DNA of 64,000 bases, taken from NCBI GenBank assembly GCA_030532135.1, contig JAUNLT010000008.1, forward strand, positions 1 through 64,000, read 5' to 3'. The notes beneath the pieces are model-generated. The model was not told the DNA's origin. It made no database searches and saw only the letters and a program-made list of their open reading frames with translations. Origin of the DNA: Lagierella massiliensis. GTDB lineage: Bacteria > Bacillota > Clostridia > Tissierellales > Peptoniphilaceae. Made by a program: the position numbers and the translations under genes. Positions 17,808 to 27,913 of this stretch are shown here, piece by piece. The stretch's first letter is position 1. Each line of letters begins with the position of its first letter.

Positions 17808-19056
17808 TTATATTCTCCATAAAAAACCTTAAATCTCTTAGAACTTCTTCACTATTAATATCTCCAGTGACATTTAATACCACATTACCTTGCAATATAA
17901 TAAAATCATCTTCCGATGAAGTTTTAAAAGTTTTATCAAAATAAAATTGTCCTGAAACATCTTCTACAAAATCTCTTTGATAAGGATGATTTTTAGCATT
18001 TTTTATATGACGAGAAAAGAGTTTTTGTGCTAAATATTCACTTTTACAAACAGAAATCTCTATAACTTTTTCTAAATTTTCTTGCGAATTCTCTTGACTA
18101 TAGAGTCTGTGATTGCTTAGTAAAATACTCTTTCCAAGCTCCATCACCTTATACCCATTAATATATTGAGAGTTTATTTGTCTATTATCCATACTTGTAA
18201 AAAAAACACCCGTTAAAATAAAAGAAAATGTTAATACTATCACCATAATTATTGTGAAAATTTTCTTTTTTGTCTTAGTTTTGTAGACACTTGTTTTAAT
18301 TTTCTTCCTAAAAAGAAATATAAGAAAAATAGCTAGTACATTTGGTAACCATCCTAATAACACCTTTCCTCCAAGTAAAGGAATTAACTCTATAATCTGA
18401 AAAATTATTGAGATTGTAACCAGTATTAATACAGTTATTAAAAGGTTTATGTATGCTTTTGAATAACTCAATTTACTGAATTTAATATCTGATATTTTAT
18501 TTGCTTTTCTATTTTTTCGTTTAAATATCAAATAATCAATTAGTCCTAAAATATTGAATATACCTAATAATACAAAGGCAGGAAATGCAAATATAGTAAA
18601 ATTAGAATAAAATAGAGCAGTAGAAATAAAATTTCCTAACATAAAGAAATTTAATAGTGCTATTACAACAAAAAGAATTGAAAGAGAAATTATTTCATTT
18701 TTTACCCCTTCACTTAATATACACATTTCTTCAGTTTCATCATTATACAGCGAATTTTCGTATTCTTCTTCCAACTTATATAAATTCATATTAAAAGATC
18801 TATATATTAAATTCCATCCACTATTCTTTGATAGTTTGTCAAATTCTTTAAGTTCTTCTTTTGACAGAGCTGTAAATTTAGATTCATTTTGTAAAATTGA
18901 AAACTTATAATCAACTTCTTTTGGTTCTGTCTTTTCAAAAAAATGTATAAAAGAAAATTTTTGTCTTTTAATTTCATATCCCTTTTTTGACATTTCTTTA
19001 TACCAATTTTCAAAAAGTCCGAAATTTGAATATGTTAAAAATCTGAATTTTATCAT
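17800..19056 (-). CDS. DUF2812 domain membrane protein
   Basis: The N-terminal third (residues about 1-105) is a DUF2812 domain (opening FRFLTYSNFGLFENWYKEMSKKGYEI). It is followed by about five membrane helices and an extracytoplasmic tail. DUF2812 genes almost always travel with padR and behave as membrane partners of unknown role. The ATG at 19056 is preferred to that at 19068 because GGAGGAAGCC directly precedes it. It is the first gene of the operon with padR. Confidence 0.85.
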   Translation of the reverse strand: MIKFRFLTYSNFGLFENWYKEMSKKGYEIKRQKFSFIHFFEKTEPKEVDYKFSILQNESKFTALSKEELKEFDKLSKNSGWNLIYRSFNMNLYKLEEEYENSLYNDETEEMCILSEGVKNEIISLSILFVVIALLNFFMLGNFISTALFYSNFTIFAFPAFVLLGIFNILGLIDYLIFKRKNRKANKISDIKFSKLSYSKAYINLLITVLILVTISIIFQIIELIPLLGGKVLLGWLPNVLAIFLIFLFRKKIKTSVYKTKTKKKIFTIIMVIVLTFSFILTGVFFTSMDNRQINSQYINGYKVMELGKSILLSNHRLYSQENSQENLEKVIEISVCKSEYLAQKLFSRHIKNAKNHPYQRDFVEDVSGQFYFDKTFKTSSEDDFIILQGNVVLNVTGDINSEEVLRDLRFFMENING

Positions 19057-19069
19057 GGCTTCCTCCAAT

Positions 19070-19117
19070 ATCGATTATCGATAGTTTAAGTATATATCGA
19101 TATTCGATATTTGTCAA
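19070..19117 (-). promoter_or_regulatory. DUF2812-padR promoter with two PadR-type operators
   Basis: On the minus strand TTGACA (19117-19112) and TATACT (19094-19089) are spaced by exactly 17 bp. The palindrome ATATCGAATATCGATAT fills the spacer, and a second one (CTATCGATAATCGAT) lies just after the -10. TATCGAT-type dyads are typical PadR sites, so repressor bound here would block RNA polymerase directly. Confidence 0.75.
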
Positions 19118-19120
19118 ATA

Positions 19121-19154
19121 AAAAATCCCCTTTTTAAATCAAGGAGATTTTTAG
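19121..19154 (-). terminator. Terminator of the aminotransferase gene
   Basis: Arms AAAAATCCCCTT and AAGGAGATTTTT (one mismatch) with T runs, 42 bp after the aminotransferase stop on the minus strand. Confidence 0.75.
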
Positions 19155-19193
19155 ATATTATTTTATGAGATAAATTACTCTAATCAAATAAAA

Positions 19194-20408
19194 TTACTGC
19201 CTATAGTAGGAAAAGAAATGGGAAATTTTTTCTACGGCTTCTTCCAATACTTCGATACGCGGTAAATACACTATTCGGAAATGGTCTGGATTTGACCAGT
19301 TAAATCCTCCACCTCTTGTAATTAGTATCTTTTTATCATGGAGCAAATCTAACGCAAACTGTTCATCATTGACAATATTAAATTTTTTAACATCCATTTT
19401 TGGAAATATATAGAATGCTGCTTTAGGTTTGACAACTGAAATTCCCGGTATATCTTTTAATGCATTGTAGATATAATCCCTTTGTTCATAAATTCTGCCA
19501 CCGGGCACAATATAGTCGTTTACAGACTGATGTCCTCCAAGTGCTGTTTGTACAATGGATTGTGCTGGAACATTTGAGCAAAGTCTCATATTAGAAAGCA
19601 TATTTACACCCGTTATGTAATCTCTTGCAATCCTCTTATTTCCACTAAAAACCATCCAACCTATTCTATATCCTGCAATCATATGTGATTTTGAAAGGCC
19701 ACTGAAGGTAACACAGAATAAATCGGGAGCTAAACTTGCAATGGACGTATGTGTAAGACCATCCATCACAAGCCTATCATATATTTCATCGGCAAAAATC
19801 ATCAAGTTGTGCCGTCTTGCAATTTCAACTACACTCTTTAAAAGTTCGTCTGGGTATAAAGCACCTGTAGGATTATTAGGGTTTATAATTACTATTGCTT
19901 TAGTTTTATCGGTAACCTTACTTTCAATATCTGAAATATCAGGGTTCCAGTCCTGTTTTTCATCACAAATATAATGTACTGCCTTACCTCCAGCTAAATT
20001 TACACAAGCTGTCCATAAAGGATAGTCGGGAGATGGTATTAAAACTTCATCATTGTCATCTAGAAGCGCGTGCAAACTCATCTGTATGAGTTCACTTACT
20101 CCATTTCCAGTATAGATGTCATCAATATCTAAATTTGGAATATTTTTTAACTGACAATACTGCATTATTGCTTTTCTTGCCGAGAATAGTCCTTTTGAAT
20201 TTGAGTATCCTTCCGTGTCTTTAAGCTGTGCACTCATATCTTGAACAACTTCATCAGGAGTTCTAAATCCAAAAGGAGCAGGATTTCCTATATTAAGTTT
20301 CAAAATGTGAATTCCACTCTCTTCCATTTTATTAGCTTCATCCATAACAGGTCCTCTAACATCATAAAGAACATTATTTAACTTCGAAGATTTCTTAAAT
20401 AATTTCAT
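19194..20408 (-). CDS. alaA: Alanine aminotransferase (AlaA-like, PLP-dependent)
   Basis: A class I/II PLP aminotransferase interconverting alanine + 2-oxoglutarate and pyruvate + glutamate. It closely follows the E. coli AlaA pattern: KLNIGNPAPFGF, TGNGVSELIQM, PSPDYPLWTA, INPNNPTGALY, the PLP-lysine segment FSGLSKSHMIAGYRIGW, and SNVPAQSIVQTALGG. At 404 residues it has full length. A short AAAGGAAAAAATAAA lies before the ATG. It is transcribed singly. Confidence 0.93.
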   Translation of the reverse strand: MKLFKKSSKLNNVLYDVRGPVMDEANKMEESGIHILKLNIGNPAPFGFRTPDEVVQDMSAQLKDTEGYSNSKGLFSARKAIMQYCQLKNIPNLDIDDIYTGNGVSELIQMSLHALLDDNDEVLIPSPDYPLWTACVNLAGGKAVHYICDEKQDWNPDISDIESKVTDKTKAIVIINPNNPTGALYPDELLKSVVEIARRHNLMIFADEIYDRLVMDGLTHTSIASLAPDLFCVTFSGLSKSHMIAGYRIGWMVFSGNKRIARDYITGVNMLSNMRLCSNVPAQSIVQTALGGHQSVNDYIVPGGRIYEQRDYIYNALKDIPGISVVKPKAAFYIFPKMDVKKFNIVNDEQFALDLLHDKKILITRGGGFNWSNPDHFRIVYLPRIEVLEEAVEKISHFFSYYRQ

Positions 20409-21485
20409 TTTATTTTTTCCTTTCTATAAGAAAATATTATATAAAAATTGAACTTTTAGTTTTATTAAACTCTTAGGTAATTTTGAATATTTTAATTTAA
20501 AAGCCACTGCTTTCAACTTGTCTATATTTTATAAAACATTATTTTTATCTATTTAAAAGTTTCACCTTCACAATACCATTGCTTTGTTTTTATAAATACA
20601 TAGTTTAATTTTATAAAAATACATTAATATTTCTTATATTTTATTTTTTTATTGATTTAATGTCAAGAAGTAATTGAATTTTTTAATGTAGAATTTAAAC
20701 CTTTAGAATTATTTCTGAATAATTATAGTAATTTTTAATACTATCTTATAGTCTTATATGTAAAGAAATTGTTACTAGAAATATAACTATCTGTTTAATA
20801 CATGTATTATTTTTCTATTTTTTATTAGGTTTTATATGTTTTTTATTCTATAACCTCATTAAATATTGATATTTTAATATTTCGTGTTGTTTTTCTGTTT
20901 GTCCAATAAAATTTACATTACTATTTTAAACTTCTTCAAGTTCCTTTATATCCTATAAGTTTTAAATACTTTTTCGTAAAAATTTCTACTACAGTCTAGA
21001 GACTATATACTCGTTTCTTTCTTGTGCTTTTCTCTCCAGTTTTAGCTCTTTCTCATTTGTGCTAGTGAAGTCTTAAAGTTCCCATCATTCATAGTAGAAT
21101 AAATATTTCCATTTATTCAAACTGTATCAAAATAAAATAGCCCATTTTTCATTTATAGTATTAATTTTCTAAATATTTTAGACAATTTTATTATATTTAT
21201 ACATTTTTATTTACTGAAAATTTAGAATTTAATAAACCTACAGAACCTGTACACATATATTTTTATAGATGTAGTTTGCTCCTAATTTTTCGCTAAAATT
21301 TTATACATAATCTATAATTTCTGGTATAATATTTATAATAATGAATAATTTTTAAATTTTTATCTCCTTATAAGGAATTTTAAATTTAAAATTATTGCTT
21401 TAACAATCCAAATAGAGCAATATGTTTAAATCTAGCCAGGTAAATACTTTAGTAAAACGTTTGTAATCAAAAAGGAGGTTAATTT
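20409..21485. other. Long AT-rich intergenic region
   Basis: Over a kilobase with no credible coding frame on either strand. It contains an extended -10 (TGGTATAAT, 21322-21330) about 155 bp before the 5'-nucleotidase start, which would give that gene a long leader. I see no recognised riboswitch or repeat. It may hold an unannotated small RNA or be decayed sequence. Confidence 0.5.
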
Positions 21486-22943
21486 ATGGGTAATTATAAA
21501 AATCTTACCATTTTACATTCAAATGATATGCATGGAGATTTTTATGCAAAAAACACAGATGAAAAACTTATTGGTGGAGTTTCCATGCTATCTGGATATG
21601 TAAATAAAACTAGAAAAGAAAACAAAAACGTTATTTACGCTATTGCAGGAGATATGTTTACAGGCTCTGTAATTGATAGTGAATTTAAGGGTATTTCCAC
21701 AATAGAAATAATGAACATGATAGCTCCAGATGTTGTGACTCTAGGAAATCACGAAGTAGATTACGGAATTGCTCATTTGCTGTTTTTAGAAAAGTGTGCA
21801 AGATTTCCAATAATAAATGCTAATATGCACATAGTAAATAAGGATGTAAGACTTTTTAAATCTCATAAAATTATCAATATTGATGGTATGTCCATATTAT
21901 TTATTGGTATTCTAACAGAAGAAGTCTTGTCTCATACTAAGGCAGATTTATTAGTAGGATCTCTAGTTGATGTTTGGGAAGCGGCGGAACAGGTTGGTAA
22001 AATCTGCAATAGTTATAAGACTGTAGATATTGATTTCACTGTGCTTTTAACCCATATAGGTATTGAGGAAGATAAGAAACTGGCTGAGATTTTAGATCCT
22101 AGGTGGGGTGTTGACATTATTATAGGTGGTCATAGTCACACTAAGCTAGATGAGCCTGTAATTGTCAATAATATTCCTATTGTACAAGCTGCTGTAGGAA
22201 CAAACCAAATTGGAAGATTTGATATTGTCGTTGATACAGATAATAATTGTATATCTAGCTTCGATTGGAAATTAGTAGAAATAAATAATGAAAATTGTCC
22301 CCGTGATATAGCTTTAGAAGAAATAATAACTTCTTATAAGAATAAAACAGATGACAAATACAATAGGTATCTAACTAGATTCTTAGATGAATATACTCAC
22401 CCAAGACGAGATAGGGAAACAGAATTAGGAAGACTTTTTGCTGATATCCTAAAAGAAAACACTTTGGTAGACATAATGCTATTAGGGTCTGGAAGTATAA
22501 GGAAAAATCTTGGACCTATAGTCTTATTTAAAGATCTAATTGAGTGTATGCCTTACAACGAAGAAATTTATAGCGTAATCATGACAGGTAGTCAGCTTCT
22601 TCAGGCATTAGAACACATTCATCGCAAAGAAGCCTATGATGGCGAAGAAACAGAATTTTATCAATACTCAAAGGGATTTAAGTTGGAATATTCACTAAAG
22701 GAAAATAAAATTTTAAACGTTGAATATGAAAATGAACCTATAGATTTAGATAAAGAATATAAAGTTGGTCTTTATAAATTCCACTTTAATAATTCCGATA
22801 ATTTTTTAAATCTAGCTTATGATGACTTAAAGAAAAAATCTCGCTTGATAACTTCTAGCAGTCACGACCTTATAAATGAACATTTCTTGCAAACAGAATA
22901 TCTAGAAGCACCAAAAGATCAAAGATGGATAGTTATAGAATAG
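21486..22943 (+). CDS. Bifunctional metallophosphatase/5'-nucleotidase (UshA-like, no signal peptide)
   Basis: An N-terminal calcineurin-like metallophosphatase domain has the metal-binding blocks LHSNDMHGD (residues 10-18), AGDMFTG, LGNHEVDYG, LTHIG and GGHSHT. The C-terminal 5'-nucleotidase domain (about residues 300-480) begins near ETELGRLFADIL. UshA-type enzymes are normally secreted; this 485-residue version has no signal peptide, so it probably acts in the cytoplasm on nucleotides or other phosphoesters. AAGGAGG lies 8 bp before the ATG. A strong terminator follows. Confidence 0.9.
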   Translation: MGNYKNLTILHSNDMHGDFYAKNTDEKLIGGVSMLSGYVNKTRKENKNVIYAIAGDMFTGSVIDSEFKGISTIEIMNMIAPDVVTLGNHEVDYGIAHLLFLEKCARFPIINANMHIVNKDVRLFKSHKIINIDGMSILFIGILTEEVLSHTKADLLVGSLVDVWEAAEQVGKICNSYKTVDIDFTVLLTHIGIEEDKKLAEILDPRWGVDIIIGGHSHTKLDEPVIVNNIPIVQAAVGTNQIGRFDIVVDTDNNCISSFDWKLVEINNENCPRDIALEEIITSYKNKTDDKYNRYLTRFLDEYTHPRRDRETELGRLFADILKENTLVDIMLLGSGSIRKNLGPIVLFKDLIECMPYNEEIYSVIMTGSQLLQALEHIHRKEAYDGEETEFYQYSKGFKLEYSLKENKILNVEYENEPIDLDKEYKVGLYKFHFNNSDNFLNLAYDDLKKKSRLITSSSHDLINEHFLQTEYLEAPKDQRWIVIE

Positions 22944-22983
22944 GAAATTTTAAAAAATCAATTAATACATGACCGTATATTCA

Positions 22984-23012
22984 AGCCCGAGGATTTTCTC
23001 GGGCTATCTTTT
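22984..23012 (+). terminator. Terminator of the 5'-nucleotidase gene
   Basis: GC-rich stem AGCCCGAG/CTCGGGCT with a six-base loop, followed by ATCTTTT. Confidence 0.88.
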
Positions 23013-23047
23013 AAATTACTATGATTAAATTTGTATTTTACTTAAAA

Positions 23048-23803
23048 TTACTTTACTACTTTTTCAATATTATATCTAGTTTTCCCCTTAGTCCATACTC
23101 CATATTCAATGGCTTCTACTGGACAATAACTTATACAAGCCATACAATGTGTACAATCGTTACCCCATCTTGGTTTTTGATCCTCCATTACAATATTATT
23201 AGTAGGGCATAAAATCTCACATTTTCTGCAACCAATGCAATTGTCTTTAACTTTAAAGGCCTTAGAGTTTACAATAAACTTATAATACAATTTATTTATC
23301 ATACCACTTTGTAGACTTTTCAAAAATCCACCATTTTCATTTGAAAAACTCTTATCATCTAATATGTCTTTACAAATATCATCTACAATAATTTTTGCAT
23401 CTTCTATAATTTCTCTCGATTTTCCAATGCTTGGTACCTTAAATAATGCAATATAATTTTCAGGCATTAGAAGTTTTTTAGTTCCCTTGTGTTTAAAATT
23501 TTTCTTTTCACTTATAATTTTATTGTTTTTATTTGCATCTCCTATGGAGTCACCACAGGTCATAATATACCAAACATTTTTAACTTTGATAAATTCTGTC
23601 TTTAATATAAATTTTTTTACAATAATAGGTATATTCCATGCGTATGTGGGGACAACAAATATGAGATTTTCATTTACCTCAATAGGACTATAATCTTTAT
23701 TTTTAATTCTTTCGTTCATATCTAGCACTTTATTTTCTAATTTTTTTCCAACCAGTTCTGCCACATACTTAGAATTTCCCGTTCCTGAAAAATACACTAT
23801 CAT
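23048..23803 (-). CDS. EFR1-family ferredoxin-flavodoxin
   Basis: An N-terminal flavodoxin-like domain (residues about 1-150, phosphate loop YFSGTGNSKYVAE) is joined to a C-terminal double 4Fe-4S ferredoxin (CIGCRKCEILCP and CTHCMACISYCP). EFR1 proteins are cytoplasmic electron carriers or reductases of anaerobes with unassigned partners. The start at 23803 follows GGGGGAGTTT; the upstream frame to 23869 has no ribosome site of comparable strength. Confidence 0.88.
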   Translation of the reverse strand: MIVYFSGTGNSKYVAELVGKKLENKVLDMNERIKNKDYSPIEVNENLIFVVPTYAWNIPIIVKKFILKTEFIKVKNVWYIMTCGDSIGDANKNNKIISEKKNFKHKGTKKLLMPENYIALFKVPSIGKSREIIEDAKIIVDDICKDILDDKSFSNENGGFLKSLQSGMINKLYYKFIVNSKAFKVKDNCIGCRKCEILCPTNNIVMEDQKPRWGNDCTHCMACISYCPVEAIEYGVWTKGKTRYNIEKVVK

Positions 23804-24085
23804 AAACTCCCCCTTAGCACTTACTCCAAATAACATTTTAATTGCCTTTAATAAATAGATTTTAAACAAAATTTTTTATATCCACATTTTACATGGTTCT
23901 ATTTCTAATCCTAGGTAGATAAATTAAGATCTATTATTTATATTATATCAAGTAGAGTAATTTGAAATCTGCTTTTTACAGATTTAGCTGTACCTATAAA
24001 TTTCCCAACTAAAGATTAAGTCGTTTAGAAAATCTTGCAAGATATATGTATATGAACACATTAGAAAATAAATTAATTTCATATT

Positions 24086-24112
24086 AAAAAGCGGTTATTA
24101 CACCGCCTTTTA
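24086..24112 (-). terminator. Terminator of the BAAT-like hydrolase gene
   Basis: Stem GCGGT/ACCGC extended by A and T runs, 13 bp after the stop on the minus strand. Confidence 0.8.
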
Positions 24113-24124
24113 AATTACAAAAAA

Positions 24125-25162
24125 TTAATTTTTATGGTTTTTCATTAAAAAATCATTGATTATATTTATCGACTCTTCTTCAGCTCTCTTGTTGTCTTCA
24201 AGAGATCCTCCTACTCTTATTTTAAGTCCATCTGATTCTATAATCCCATTTCCTACAAAGATATGACCAGCTTCTTTAAATATATGAACCTCTACATTTT
24301 CATTTTGCTTTTTTATAATATTTGCCATTTCTGAGCTATTCCACATGGCATCTTTACCACCTGCAATTATCAAAATATTGGCATTAATATCTTTAACTGG
24401 AATAAGTTTTTCATAGTTTAATATATCTTTGTTAATAGCACTATCATAAGTTCCCTTATAACTTATTGGAGAATTTATAATTGATGGTATAATCACAGTT
24501 TTTGCAAAAGTTGCAAATGAAGATTTTTTTAAATCAATATAAGGTAGTTCTTTACCTTCATAAGTCCATGATGAACCATAATCTTTAAAATCTAGTCCTG
24601 AAAAATTATAACTTGAAGGAGCTTTCAATATTACATTATCTATTTCTTCATACTTACTTGCAAGATTAAGCGCATACTCTGCACCTTTTGATGCACCCAT
24701 TACTGTAATTGGTAGATTATCGGTAACATTTTGTTTTATATAACTAATAACCTCTTCAAATTGCTCTAGAGGAATTTTAGTCAAAGTCTTTTGTTGGTTT
24801 TCCATTCCAAACATAAATAATGCAAATGTTTCATATCCTTCCTTGGCCAATCTTTCTGCTTCCTCAAAACTTGGGCTACCTTCAGAGCCTCCGTAACAAA
24901 TTACTACTCCTTTAAATAGTCTTTTTTTTGGACTAAATCTAAAGCCCTGCACTCTTCCCTCATTCACATAGGTTAAGTCCACGCCTTCTACTGAAGATGG
25001 ATATAAACTCAAATTAGTTACATCATTATAGTATTCTGGAGTTGTCATTTCCATAGTTTTTTTATACTTTTTATCATTGTAAATCCTAATTAAAAAAATC
25101 ATAAAAGTAATAATTGCAGATATTATAATTATTCTAAGTACTATCTTAAAAAATAACTTCAT
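24125..25162 (-). CDS. Membrane-anchored alpha/beta hydrolase (BAAT C-terminal/acyl-CoA thioesterase-like)
   Basis: One N-terminal membrane helix (residues about 5-25) is followed by an extracytoplasmic alpha/beta hydrolase domain. The nucleophile elbow is GASKGAEYAL, the acid lies in IAGGKDAMWNS, and the His is in FKEAGHIFVG. The pattern fits the BAAT C-terminal group (bile-acid/acyl transferases and thioesterases). The real substrate is not evident. GGGGGAATAA precedes the ATG. The gene has its own terminator. Confidence 0.8.
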   Translation of the reverse strand: MKLFFKIVLRIIIISAIITFMIFLIRIYNDKKYKKTMEMTTPEYYNDVTNLSLYPSSVEGVDLTYVNEGRVQGFRFSPKKRLFKGVVICYGGSEGSPSFEEAERLAKEGYETFALFMFGMENQQKTLTKIPLEQFEEVISYIKQNVTDNLPITVMGASKGAEYALNLASKYEEIDNVILKAPSSYNFSGLDFKDYGSSWTYEGKELPYIDLKKSSFATFAKTVIIPSIINSPISYKGTYDSAINKDILNYEKLIPVKDINANILIIAGGKDAMWNSSEMANIIKKQNENVEVHIFKEAGHIFVGNGIIESDGLKIRVGGSLEDNKRAEEESINIINDFLMKNHKN

Positions 25163-25344
25163 TTATTCCCCCTTTATAACTATGATTACTATTACTAAAC
25201 AAATTTGACTTAAAAGTTTTTAGAAAAGTTTAAAGATAAACAACCGATTTAAAATCATTTTTACGCTTACGTCTTTGAAAAATTACTACAATTCCATTAT
25301 AAATTATTTGAAGGATAAAAAGCAATTTAGGTTTTAAATTATAA

Positions 25345-25373
25345 AAGCACCCTACTATAATAGTAAAGTGCTT
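25345..25373 (-). terminator. Probable terminator of the ArsR-persulfide reductase operon
   Basis: On the minus strand GCAC...GTGC closes a stem with inner ACTAT/ATAGT and two G-T pairs, followed by TTTTAT. Confidence 0.55.
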
Positions 25374-25435
25374 ATATATTTTATATATTTTAATTATCCC
25401 ATTTAACTATTTTATTTTTTAATGATTTAAAACCA

Positions 25436-27913
25436 TTAAATAAACAAGTTCATATTGGATTTGTCATTATCTGCAAGCATTGTTGCAACTCCTCCAACAT
25501 TTACACCATCAATAAGTTCTTCCTGTGTTAGTCCCATTATATCCATGGTCATTTGACAAGCTGTAAGTTCTACACCTGCATCAAGAGCTTGTTGTATAAG
25601 GTCCTCTAAACTGTCAACGCCTTTCTTTTTCATAACGGAACGAATCATCTTAGAACCCATTCCCATAAAGTTCATTCTAGAAAGGGATAGTTTTTTTGAA
25701 CCTTTTGGCAACATTGAAGAGAACATTTTTCCCATAAAGTCTTTTTCAACCTTTGGTGATTGCTCTTTTCTAAGAATTGATAGTCCCCAAAAAGTGAAAA
25801 ACATATGAACCTTATTGCCCATGGCAGCTGCACCTGTTGCAATTATAAATGATGCAATCGCCCTATCTAAATCACCATCAAATATTATCATGGTCTTTTC
25901 TTTACTAGAGGCAGAACTTTTATTTAAGTTCCCTATTTTATCAGATTCTTCACCTTGACCTTTTTTTATAAGTGCAATGAAAGTACCCTTACTTTCTTCG
26001 CGATTTAATAGCTTATTACCAGTATTTTCTGTCCATGAAGAAATATCTCTAACAAACCCTGGATCAGTAGCTGTTACTTTTAAAACTTCTCCATTTTTCA
26101 AATTCTCCATAGCTTTTGATACTTGAACTATTGGACCTGGACAACTCATTCCACAAACATTTAAAACTTTAACTTCTTTTGCGTCAGAAGTTTCATTTGA
26201 TTTTTCCTGAAATTTATCCTGCTCTGTACTTGTCATACTAAAAGATTTATCTAAGTTATTTGCATTATCTGACAAATCCATGGCAGTACGATATCCCCCC
26301 ACTAGGTTACTAGCTTTAATACCATGATGTTTAAGTATTCTTTCTGCTATATACCCACGAAGTCCTACTGCACAATATGCAATGTAATTTTTATCTTTGT
26401 CCAGTTCATTTACTCTATTTCTCAACTCTGTTAATGGAATGTGAACAGCCCCTTCAAGTTTCCCGGAAGCTACCTCTGGATTTTCCCTTATATCTAAAAG
26501 AGTATATTTTTCTTTGTTTTCTTTATATTCCTCAAATAAAACAGGATCTGATAAACCATCAAGTACATTTCTTGCAGTATAACCTGCAAAGTTTACAGGA
26601 TCCTTTGCTGATGAATACGGAGGTGCATAAGCAAGTTCTAGTTCACTTAAATCATTTACAGTCCCATGGAAGTGAATTGTAGTTGCAATAGTGTCAATCC
26701 TCTTGTCCACCCCTTCATAACCAACGATTTGACCTCCTAAAACAATACCATCATTACCATATATTAGCTTTAATGTAAGAGGTGTAGCTCCTGGATAATA
26801 TCCCGCATGACTCATTGGATGTATAATACTTACAAAATAATCTTTCTTATAGATCTTATTGTTATTCTTTAAAGTTTTCTCATTAAGTCCCACAGATGCC
26901 ACTGTTAAATCAAACACCTTTGCAACACTTGTACCCATGGTTCCTCTATATACTTTTTTATCACCTATATTTAAAATATTTTGTGCAACCTCTCTACCCT
27001 GTTTATTCGCAGGTCCTGCAAGGGGCACCGCTGTAACTTCATTTGTTATATAGTCTCTTACAGCTATAACATCACCAATAGCATATATATCTTCATTGGA
27101 AGTTTGCATATTTTCATTAACTTCAATATGACCACTTTTTGTCAAAGAAAGTCCAGCTTCTTTTGCCAATTCACTATTAGGACGTACACCTATTGACATT
27201 ATAATAATATCTGTATCTATTCTCTTATTAGACTTTAATACTAAAGTTTTCCCATCATTGTCAATACTTTTAAATTCCTCATCTAAATACAAATGTACAC
27301 CTTTATTTGCCATGTGATTTTCAACGAGTTTCGCCATATCGTAATCAATTGGAGGCATAACCTGATTTGCTTTTTCAACTACAGAAACATCCATACCAAG
27401 ATCGTGTAAATTTTCTGCCATCTCTAGTCCAATAAATCCTGCACCAACAATTACAGCTTTCTTAGGTTTATTTTGTTTTACATAATCAGTTATTCTATCC
27501 ACGTCAGGAATATTCCAAAGTGTAAATACATTGTCATTTTCTATACCTTTTACATTTGGCACAAGAGGTTTTGATCCTGTTGACATTAATAATTTATCAT
27601 AGGAAAGTTCATAATCCTCTCCTTTGTTATAATCTCTTATCAATAGAGATTTGCTTTCAGGATTTATCTTTATAACCTCATTCTTAACCCTTACATCAAC
27701 ATTATATTTTTTTGAAATATCTTTATCTGTTGTTACAAATAACGAATCCCTATTTTCTATTGTTCCCCCTACATAATAAGGAAGACCACAGTTTGCAAAA
27801 CTTACATATTCTCCTCTCTCTAGAAGAATAATTTCAGCGTTTTCATCTAATCTACGGAGTCTTGCTATTGCAGTTGCGCCTCCTGCTACCCCACCTATAA
27901 CTACTATTTTCAT
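25436..27913 (-). CDS. Four-domain CoA-disulfide/persulfide reductase (Npsr/CoADR-rhodanese-TusA-DsrE)
   Basis: An 825-residue fusion of four sulfur-handling domains. Residues 1-450 are a CoA-disulfide reductase-type FAD/NAD(P)H oxidoreductase, with GGVAGGATAIARLRR binding FAD and the redox Cys42 in FANCGLPYYVGG. Residues about 455-560 are a rhodanese with active Cys514 (YCAVGLRG). Residues about 580-650 are a TusA/SirA domain with Cys591 in CPGP. Residues about 670-825 are a DsrE-like domain with Cys786. This suits reduction of persulfides or polysulfides and hand-over of sulfane sulfur. Its ATG directly follows the ArsR stop codon (TAAATG), with the GGAGG inside the last ArsR codons. All active cysteines are present. 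Confidence 0.9.
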   Translation of the reverse strand: MKIVVIGGVAGGATAIARLRRLDENAEIILLERGEYVSFANCGLPYYVGGTIENRDSLFVTTDKDISKKYNVDVRVKNEVIKINPESKSLLIRDYNKGEDYELSYDKLLMSTGSKPLVPNVKGIENDNVFTLWNIPDVDRITDYVKQNKPKKAVIVGAGFIGLEMAENLHDLGMDVSVVEKANQVMPPIDYDMAKLVENHMANKGVHLYLDEEFKSIDNDGKTLVLKSNKRIDTDIIIMSIGVRPNSELAKEAGLSLTKSGHIEVNENMQTSNEDIYAIGDVIAVRDYITNEVTAVPLAGPANKQGREVAQNILNIGDKKVYRGTMGTSVAKVFDLTVASVGLNEKTLKNNNKIYKKDYFVSIIHPMSHAGYYPGATPLTLKLIYGNDGIVLGGQIVGYEGVDKRIDTIATTIHFHGTVNDLSELELAYAPPYSSAKDPVNFAGYTARNVLDGLSDPVLFEEYKENKEKYTLLDIRENPEVASGKLEGAVHIPLTELRNRVNELDKDKNYIAYCAVGLRGYIAERILKHHGIKASNLVGGYRTAMDLSDNANNLDKSFSMTSTEQDKFQEKSNETSDAKEVKVLNVCGMSCPGPIVQVSKAMENLKNGEVLKVTATDPGFVRDISSWTENTGNKLLNREESKGTFIALIKKGQGEESDKIGNLNKSSASSKEKTMIIFDGDLDRAIASFIIATGAAAMGNKVHMFFTFWGLSILRKEQSPKVEKDFMGKMFSSMLPKGSKKLSLSRMNFMGMGSKMIRSVMKKKGVDSLEDLIQQALDAGVELTACQMTMDIMGLTQEELIDGVNVGGVATMLADNDKSNMNLFI

